Assembly: GCA_947630025.1 (NCBI GenBank) | Contig: CANRFZ010000002.1 | Coordinates: 124,001-188,000, forward strand | Length of the DNA stretch: 64,000 bases | From: an uncultured Lachnospiraceae bacterium | Lineage (GTDB): Bacteria > Bacillota > Clostridia > Lachnospirales > Lachnospiraceae | Direction of reading: 5' to 3' | Shown: positions 57,889 to 64,000 of the stretch, in pieces | How positions within the stretch are numbered: position 1 is the stretch's first letter | Layout of the letters: the number at the start of each line of letters is the position of its first letter | Program-made: the position numbers and the translations under genes | Notes under the pieces: model-generated | What the model saw: the letters and a program-made list of their open reading frames with translations, nothing else | The model's database searches: none | What the model was told of the DNA's origin: nothing

Positions 57889-59275
57889 CGATGATCACCG
57901 CCGAAACAACCGCCGTCAGAAGATCCGATACCGGCATGGAATAGAGTACGCCGTCCAGCCCGAAGAAGACCGGCAGCAATAGCGCCAGCCCGACGCCGAA
58001 AACAATCTCCCGCACCATGGAAAGCATTGTGGATGCCGCCGCTTTTCCCATGGCCTGCAGGAAGATGAACGCCGCTTTATTGACACAGGCAAAAACCACC
58101 ATGCACAGATATACGCGAAATGCCTTCACCGCAAACGCCGTATAATATACGCTCTCGTTAGCAGCGCCGAAAATACCGATCAACTGCATCGGCCAGAGCT
58201 CCACGATCACAAGCGCAGCCGCGCCCACACACGCCTCCGCAGTCAGCAGTTTCGTAAAGAGCTGCTTCACACGCCCTGTCAGGCCCGCTCCCATATTAAA
58301 GCCCACGATCGGAATACATCCCGCCGCCATACCTACGACGATGGAAATGACGATCTGAAAAAATTTCATAACGATACCCACTACCGCCATCGGAATCTGC
58401 GCGTACTGTTCCTGTCCGAACACCGCGTCCATCGCGCCGTATTTGCGGATCATATTGTTGATGGCCGCCATCGCCGCGACAAGAGAAATCTGTGACAGGA
58501 AACTGCAGATACCAAGGGAAAGCATCCTGCCGACGATCGTCCTTTGCAGGCGCAGATCTCTCCCTGTGATTTTCACGGCCTTTGTGTGGCACAGATACCA
58601 CACCGCAAGCGCAGCCGTCGCCATCTGTCCCAGCACGGTCGCCACCGCCGCGCCCATCATGCCCCATTTGCACCCATATATAAAGATCGGGTCCAGCACA
58701 ATATTGATCACCGCGCCGGCCAGTGTGGAGACCATCGCGAACTTAGGACTGCCATCCGCGCGGATAACCGGATTCATCGCCTGCCCGAACATATAGAATG
58801 GGATTCCAAGCGTGATCCAGAAGAAATATTCCCGGGAATGATGAAAGGTCTCCTCATTCACCGTACCGCCGAACATCGCGATGATCTGATCACGGAAAAG
58901 CAGATAAACTGCAGTCAGCACAATACCGCCGAGCACTGTCAGAAGCAGTGCGTTTCCCATGCTCCGCCCGGCGTTCTCCGGTTCGTTTTTGCCAAGGCAC
59001 AAGGATACGAATGCGCAGCAGCCGTCGCCGATCATTACGGCCACCGCCAGCGCGATGACCGTCAGCGGAAATACTACCGTATTGGCCGCGTTGCCGTAGG
59101 AGCCGAGATAGTCCGCGTTGGCGATAAAGATCTGATCGACGATATTGTAGAGTGCGCCGACCAGCAGCGAGATGATGCAGGGAACGGCATATTTGGCCAT
59201 CAGCTTTCCGATTTTCTCATCGGCGAGATACCGCCGGTTGTTTTGTTTGTTTTCTGTGAGATTTTTGTTTTCCAT
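57818..59275 (-). CDS. MATE-family efflux transporter
   Basis: MAKYAVPCIISLLVGALYNIVDQIFIAN, GCIPIVGFNMGAG; start at MENKNLT. Confidence 0.93.
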   Translation of the reverse strand: MENKNLTENKQNNRRYLADEKIGKLMAKYAVPCIISLLVGALYNIVDQIFIANADYLGSYGNAANTVVFPLTVIALAVAVMIGDGCCAFVSLCLGKNEPENAGRSMGNALLLTVLGGIVLTAVYLLFRDQIIAMFGGTVNEETFHHSREYFFWITLGIPFYMFGQAMNPVIRADGSPKFAMVSTLAGAVINIVLDPIFIYGCKWGMMGAAVATVLGQMATAALAVWYLCHTKAVKITGRDLRLQRTIVGRMLSLGICSFLSQISLVAAMAAINNMIRKYGAMDAVFGQEQYAQIPMAVVGIVMKFFQIVISIVVGMAAGCIPIVGFNMGAGLTGRVKQLFTKLLTAEACVGAAALVIVELWPMQLIGIFGAANESVYYTAFAVKAFRVYLCMVVFACVNKAAFIFLQAMGKAAASTMLSMVREIVFGVGLALLLPVFFGLDGVLYSMPVSDLLTAVVSAVIIVTTYRQLSPRDVLRAAQTESLPL

Positions 59276-59304
59276 TTGATGCCTCCGTTTTCTTTCTTTC
59301 ACAT

Positions 59305-59390
59305 AAAAAAGCGCAAGTCCGTCAGTTGGACTTACGCCTTATAAGCTACTCACCGAAGTGTATTATAACACCGGCATTTTTATTTTTCAA
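59305..59390 (-). promoter_or_regulatory. Promoter followed by terminator-like hairpin in MATE gene leader
   Basis: TTGAAA (59390-59385), 17 nt, TATAAT (59367-59362); hairpin GCGTAAGTCC-AACTGAC-GGACTTGCGC (59337-59311) then TTTTTT. Confidence 0.6.
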
Positions 59391-59445
59391 AGTGTTTTTT
59401 TTATTTTTTTGCCTGTTTTTTATGGCCCGTTTTTTCGACCGGTTT

Positions 59446-60048
59446 TTATTGGTCGGCGGCGGTGGAGCGGAACTCGATGGACGCGATCGCATTCCCTTCC
59501 AGAATAAAGCATAGCTTCATCCCGTCCTTTTCGTACACGATCATGCCCTCCTCGTCACTCCACTGCGTCCCGTAGGCGCCCTCCATATCCTGCCGCGAAG
59601 ATCCGATACAGATCCCCTCGGGCGTAGATACCATATCGTCTTTGATGACGACCGAGGACACATAATCCGTTCCCTCGATCGGGTAGGTGTCCAGCTCGAA
59701 CGAACCGTATGTATATACCTTGTCAATGCCTTCAAACGCGCAGCTCGGCGCTTCAAAATAAGAAGCCGGCTCTCCCAGCGCCTCGACAATGGGCGCTGCC
59801 TCGGCATCCATCTCTATCGTCACGTCGTTGTAGACAAACACATACCCCTTGTGCTCTGCTGCCGCGGCCTCCTGCGTCTTTTCCTCCCCATCGCCGTCTG
59901 CGTCCGCGGTTTCCGCTGCGGCCTCCTGCTGCGCTCCGCTCTCACCGCCGGCGGCTGCCGTGTCTTTTTCTATGACTTTGGTGCTGCCCGCACATCCCGT
60001 CAGCACAACCGCCATACCTAACATCATACCTAATACTTTCTTTTTCAT
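59446..60048 (-). CDS. Hypothetical lipoprotein
   Basis: MKKKVLGMMLGMAVVLTGCAGS lipobox, low-complexity linker. Confidence 0.75.
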   Translation of the reverse strand: MKKKVLGMMLGMAVVLTGCAGSTKVIEKDTAAAGGESGAQQEAAAETADADGDGEEKTQEAAAAEHKGYVFVYNDVTIEMDAEAAPIVEALGEPASYFEAPSCAFEGIDKVYTYGSFELDTYPIEGTDYVSSVVIKDDMVSTPEGICIGSSRQDMEGAYGTQWSDEEGMIVYEKDGMKLCFILEGNAIASIEFRSTAADQ

Positions 60049-61082
60049 GGTTCTTTATATCCTCCCTGTCGTTGTATTTCCGCCTCGTACGCCGCCGCCT
60101 TTGCCTGCCATTCCGCTTCCAGCCGGGCGTCCTGATGCCGGTCGGCCAGCCCGTACTCCTGCTGCAGTATGCGCCCCAGATAGCGTGTCGTCTTCTCCGC
60201 GCCGTAGAGGTTCAGATGCAATCCGCCGTCGTAAGTGTCGCGGCTGTAATCCAGCCCGATCTCATCCGCCGCCTCCAGCAGATTCACATACAACAGGCCG
60301 TTTTGTGCGGCATACTGTTCCATCTGCTCGTCCCATTCGTCATACCAGTAGGGATAGAGCGACGGCGCCTTGATCAAAACCAGCCTGATACCGTTATCTT
60401 TGCAGAGCTGCACCATTTTGTCAAGATACAGGTATGCGTTATCGCCGAACGTGTAGTCGGCGAGCTTCTTTCCCTCCGGCACATTCTCCGCGGGCTTTAT
60501 ATCGGTTCTCATGTAATAGCCGTTAAAAGAGACCTGTTTGGTGCGGAACATATAAGTGATATCGTCCTTTCCCAGCTCCTGCCACCTCGAATGGTACCGC
60601 AGCAGCGGAAAGACATACTCGATCAGGTTTTCCTCCTCCGTCATGGACGCCTCGATCGACAGTACCTTTGACCACGACCACCGCATCCCCTCCAGACTCA
60701 TTCTGTTGTAGGCCTCGTTCTGCGGCGTGTTGTACTTCATCGCAAGCACGTTGAAGACGACCACATCCGGCTGCTCGTAACGCAGCGTATCCTCCAGCAG
60801 ATAATACGACTGCCACACAAGCTGCTGCGCGCTGCCCCGGATGTAACTGTTGATTCCGTAATCATCCCAGAGAACCTGCGGCGAAAAATTTTCATAAACC
60901 TCGCAGTCCCCGATAAAGATGACGTCGTGATCCTTGTCGCTCTCCTCATAATACTCGGCGATCATCCGCCCCTCGACCACGTCCGTGACGTACTTGGGAA
61001 CGAGCAGACGCTGCAGCAGGATCAGGGAGATCCCGATCACCGACGCGGACAATCCTATTCTGACGATCTTCTGTCTGGTCAT
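60045..61082 (-). CDS. Membrane-anchored SGNH-like protein associated with MBOAT (DltD/AlgX-like role)
   Basis: N-terminal TM; VIFIGDCEVYENFSP block and DTYDGGLHLN near the C-terminus. Confidence 0.65.
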   Translation of the reverse strand: MTRQKIVRIGLSASVIGISLILLQRLLVPKYVTDVVEGRMIAEYYEESDKDHDVIFIGDCEVYENFSPQVLWDDYGINSYIRGSAQQLVWQSYYLLEDTLRYEQPDVVVFNVLAMKYNTPQNEAYNRMSLEGMRWSWSKVLSIEASMTEEENLIEYVFPLLRYHSRWQELGKDDITYMFRTKQVSFNGYYMRTDIKPAENVPEGKKLADYTFGDNAYLYLDKMVQLCKDNGIRLVLIKAPSLYPYWYDEWDEQMEQYAAQNGLLYVNLLEAADEIGLDYSRDTYDGGLHLNLYGAEKTTRYLGRILQQEYGLADRHQDARLEAEWQAKAAAYEAEIQRQGGYKEP

Positions 61083-61091
61083 AAACGCTCC

Positions 61092-62684
61092 TTAGAATTG
61101 ATTATAAATAAACTGATTCGCATCGTATCCGATGCCATATACCCCTAGGATCAGCACTGCCAGAAACAGTCCGTACCATGCGGCGAAACGCACGGCGTAG
61201 GGCTTTGCGGCTATCTGCTGCCGCACGCTTCCTCTCCGCTGCAGCAGGCTGACACAGATTAACAACGCGACGCCCGCCGCCAGAATCACATAATCGGCGC
61301 ATCCCAGCCCCAGTGCCAGCAGCGAACCGTCCCACAGAATGTGCCAGTTCCCGGTCGTAAACATCGTGCCGAACATACGGAAAGTCAGCGGAACATCCCT
61401 ATAGCAGTCAAAAGTCCGCAGGCAGCTCATCAGCAGAACTGTCCGGACTATCTGGAAAAGCCGGAACCAGTTCTTGTCCTTGACATGAAATTTCCCATGG
61501 AATTTCTGATAACACGGCTCAAACTCCTGCGAGATCATGATAACAACCCAGTTGCCCAGTCCCCATACGATAAAATTCCAGCTTGCGCCGTGCCATATGC
61601 CCGTTGCAAACCAGACGAGAAACGAGGACAGATAGACCGGTATTCTCTTGCCGATCACATCCCCAAAGTGCTTTCGGGAAAACTGCGACAGTTTCAGCAT
61701 GGGCCGGCATATGGACACCGGATAGAAAATGTAATCCGTAAACCACGTTCCCATGGTAATATGCCATCTGCGCCAGTATTCCTTGATGGATTTGGAAAAA
61801 TAAGGGCGGTTGAAATTCTCCGTGACGACGATACCGAGGCACTGCGCGATTCCGATCGTGATATCGATACCGCCCGTAAAATCCGCGTAGAGCTCTGCCG
61901 CGTAGAACATCATCCCCACGAAAACATAAGCCCCGCTATACTGCTCCGGATTCTTGATGATCTCGTTGACTCCTATGATGATCCTGTCCGCGATGACTAA
62001 CTTCTTAAAAAATCCCCACAGGATTCTCTGCAAACCGCCCAGAAGCTGGCTCCGGTCAAACGGATGCTCCGCATACAGCGTTTGGGACAGTTCATGGAAT
62101 CTGCTGATGGGCCCCTGTATCAACTGCGGAAAAAAGGAGACAAACAACGCAAACCGGAACAGGTTCTTTTCCGCGCTGCAGCTCCCCCTGTATACGTCGA
62201 TCAGATAACCTAACGCCTGAAACGTATAAAAGGAAATCCCCATCGGCAGCAGCAGATCAAGCGGTCTGATCTCGCTCGGAGAGCCAAAGGTATGCAGCAC
62301 GATATTCAGATTATGGATCGCGAAGTTTGCATATTTGACAACCGCCAAAATGCCCAGATTGAAAAGCAGGCCCGCCAGCAGCATATGCCACATTCTTTTC
62401 TGCTGCCTGCCCTTGTATTTTTTTCTCGCTTCCCGGTCAAGACTGTCTTTGTTCTGCGCCAGATATGCCTTCTGCTCTGCGCGGATCTTCTCGATCCTGA
62501 CCGCCGACAGATAGACCGTCACCGTCGTCGTCAGGATATAGAGCAGATACCAAGGATTCGCCGCCAGATAGAAAAGATAACTGAATCCCAGCAGAAGCAC
62601 CCACTGAAATCTGGCGGGAATCACATAATAGAGTCCCAGCAGAATCAGCAAAAAAAACAGAAACTCGTAAGATGTGAATAACAC
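61092..62684 (-). CDS. MBOAT-family O-acyltransferase (DltB/AlgI-like)
   Basis: LLPMGISFYTFQALGYLIDVYRG, RRWHITMGTWFTDYIFYP, GIWHGASWNFIVWG. Confidence 0.93.
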   Translation of the reverse strand: MLFTSYEFLFFLLILLGLYYVIPARFQWVLLLGFSYLFYLAANPWYLLYILTTTVTVYLSAVRIEKIRAEQKAYLAQNKDSLDREARKKYKGRQQKRMWHMLLAGLLFNLGILAVVKYANFAIHNLNIVLHTFGSPSEIRPLDLLLPMGISFYTFQALGYLIDVYRGSCSAEKNLFRFALFVSFFPQLIQGPISRFHELSQTLYAEHPFDRSQLLGGLQRILWGFFKKLVIADRIIIGVNEIIKNPEQYSGAYVFVGMMFYAAELYADFTGGIDITIGIAQCLGIVVTENFNRPYFSKSIKEYWRRWHITMGTWFTDYIFYPVSICRPMLKLSQFSRKHFGDVIGKRIPVYLSSFLVWFATGIWHGASWNFIVWGLGNWVVIMISQEFEPCYQKFHGKFHVKDKNWFRLFQIVRTVLLMSCLRTFDCYRDVPLTFRMFGTMFTTGNWHILWDGSLLALGLGCADYVILAAGVALLICVSLLQRRGSVRQQIAAKPYAVRFAAWYGLFLAVLILGVYGIGYDANQFIYNQF

Positions 62685-62685
62685 G

Positions 62686-62916
62686 TTACTCCTCTGCCTC
62701 CAGCTTTTGTATTAACTGATATAACGCTTTGGCCGAATTAAAATTCTGAGGCGTAATATGCTCCGCCGAGATCTTTACATCAAACGTATTGGCGATTTCC
62801 GCGATAATCGTCACGATATCAAAAGAATCCAGTATCTTATCGTCGATCAGCGTCTCGCACGTCTCAAAATCAATATCTTCATGCAGATCTCTCAGTATTT
62901 CCAATAATTCATCCAT
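62686..62916 (-). CDS. Acyl/D-alanyl carrier-like protein
   Basis: 76 aa with DSFDIVTII phosphopantetheine site. Confidence 0.85.
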   Translation of the reverse strand: MDELLEILRDLHEDIDFETCETLIDDKILDSFDIVTIIAEIANTFDVKISAEHITPQNFNSAKALYQLIQKLEAEE

Positions 62917-64000
62917 TGTCCTTCTTCTCCTCCTGCACTTTCTTTTCCAGCTCCAGCCTGTTGATCTTGCCGTTGGCCGTCAGCGGTATCCTGTCCATTT
63001 GTATGATCTTGTTCGGCAGCATATACCGGGGCACCTTTGTCCGCAGCGCCGCCGTCACCTCTCTGGGCTGCGCCGTTCCGGTATAAAAGAGCACGATCTT
63101 GCTGCGGGTTTTGTCGTAGACGCATCCCGCCATCTTGACGCCCTCCACCAGATTTACGTTCGCCTCGATCTCTCCCAGTTCGATTCTGTGGCCCATGTGC
63201 TTGATCTGGTAGTCTTTGCGGGAGACAAACTCAAGCTCTCCTCTGTCGTTGCGCCTGCCGATGTCGCCCGTCCGATAGATCCGCTCGGGATAATGGGCGT
63301 GAAGCGGATTCTGGGTGAAGCTATCCGAAGTCTTTTGTAAATCGTTGTAATATCCCAGCGTCAGGGAACTCCCCCGTATGCAGATCTCCCCGCTCTCCCC
63401 CGGAGCGGCCTCCCGGTTCTGCTCATCCAGCAGAAGTATCTGCGTATTCCGAAACGGCCTGCCGATGGGAATCACATCTCCCGCCTGAAACTCCCGGTCT
63501 ACAATATAGTAGCAGCACACGCCCGTCGCCTCCGTCGGCCCGTACAGATTGACATAGGTGGCGTTGGGAACGGCTTCTTTCCACTTATGAAACTGCACGA
63601 TCGGAAACACTTCGCTGACAAAGGCGATCAGCCGCAGATATTCCGGCACTGCCACCTGAAACGTGTCAAAGGACGAGATCATGACCAGCGCGGACACCAC
63701 CCAGCAGATCGTGTTGATGCGATACTGGTTCAGATACTCCACCAGTTTGACCGGAAACAAAAACAACTCCCGCGGTATCAGATAAGCCGTGGCCCTAAAT
63801 TTCAGCGTCAGCAGCAGTTCCCGCAGACAGGCGTCCATGTATAACGGCGCCTGATTTCCAAATACGGTATCTTCGGCAAACGGAAGCGCCTCCGCCAGAT
63901 GCTCGATATAGTCGATCACCGATCTGTGGCACGCGGTGACTCCTTTCGGAACGCCGGTAGAGCCGGAAGTAAAAACGATGTAGATCGGGTCCGTATCGAT
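62909..64000 (-). CDS. Amino-acid adenylation enzyme, DltA-like (5' truncated by window edge)
   Basis: Frame continues past 63919 to window end (IDTDPIYIVFTSGSTGVPKGVTACHRSVIDYIEH); NLYGPTEATGVCC. Confidence 0.9.
   Translation of the reverse strand: MDTDPIYIVFTSGSTGVPKGVTACHRSVIDYIEHLAEALPFAEDTVFGNQAPLYMDACLRELLLTLKFRATAYLIPRELFLFPVKLVEYLNQYRINTICWVVSALVMISSFDTFQVAVPEYLRLIAFVSEVFPIVQFHKWKEAVPNATYVNLYGPTEATGVCCYYIVDREFQAGDVIPIGRPFRNTQILLLDEQNREAAPGESGEICIRGSSLTLGYYNDLQKTSDSFTQNPLHAHYPERIYRTGDIGRRNDRGELEFVSRKDYQIKHMGHRIELGEIEANVNLVEGVKMAGCVYDKTRSKIVLFYTGTAQPREVTAALRTKVPRYMLPNKIIQMDRIPLTANGKINRLELEKKVQEEKKDNG

Overview
This 64 kb window looks like a moderately GC-rich Firmicutes chromosome, probably Lachnospiraceae/Clostridia (inferred from gene content and synteny, not tested). 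Most genes are on the minus strand. It starts inside carB and ends inside a DltA-like adenylation gene. Contents in order: carB 3' end; flippase-like membrane protein, permuted NlpC/P60-like protein and GT2; a BceRS-BceAB-type module; an XylFGH/MmsAB-type sugar ABC operon; aspS; csoR-copA; an L-arabinose/pentose block (rpe, split transketolase, araD, FGGY kinase, araA, second sugar ABC transporter, AraR-like GntR/LacI regulator, YesN-type regulator); an AT-rich RloA/RloB (AbiL-like) two-gene cassette; a cysteine synthase-like plus LanC-like pair; a GGEEF protein; DUF885; spmA/spmB split by an FAD oxidoreductase; a conserved housekeeping block (acpP, rsmI, trmN6, ricT, holB, yaaR, gmk-like, HD-decarboxylase fusion); azlCD, CgeB-like, YfhO-like and MATE genes; and a Dlt-like adenylation/carrier/MBOAT/SGNH cluster. 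I saw no rRNA, tRNA or CRISPR array. The items most worth a second look are: (1) the LanC-like/cysteine synthase-like bicistron with a consensus promoter and a dyad over the start site; (2) copA fused in frame to a CopZ-like domain, with an internal SD and ATG before that domain; (3) the RloAB-like cassette with inverted repeats in its leader; (4) a dispersed two-hairpin element whose second stem differs between copies but still pairs; (5) poly-G tracts in the promoter spacer of one sugar-binding-protein gene and in the lipobox region of the other; (6) the HD-decarboxylase fusion; (7) an SGNH-like protein with GDC in place of GDS; (8) a degenerate duplication of the 3' end of the YesN gene. 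All assignments come from reading the sequence and from recalled family motifs; no database search was run.
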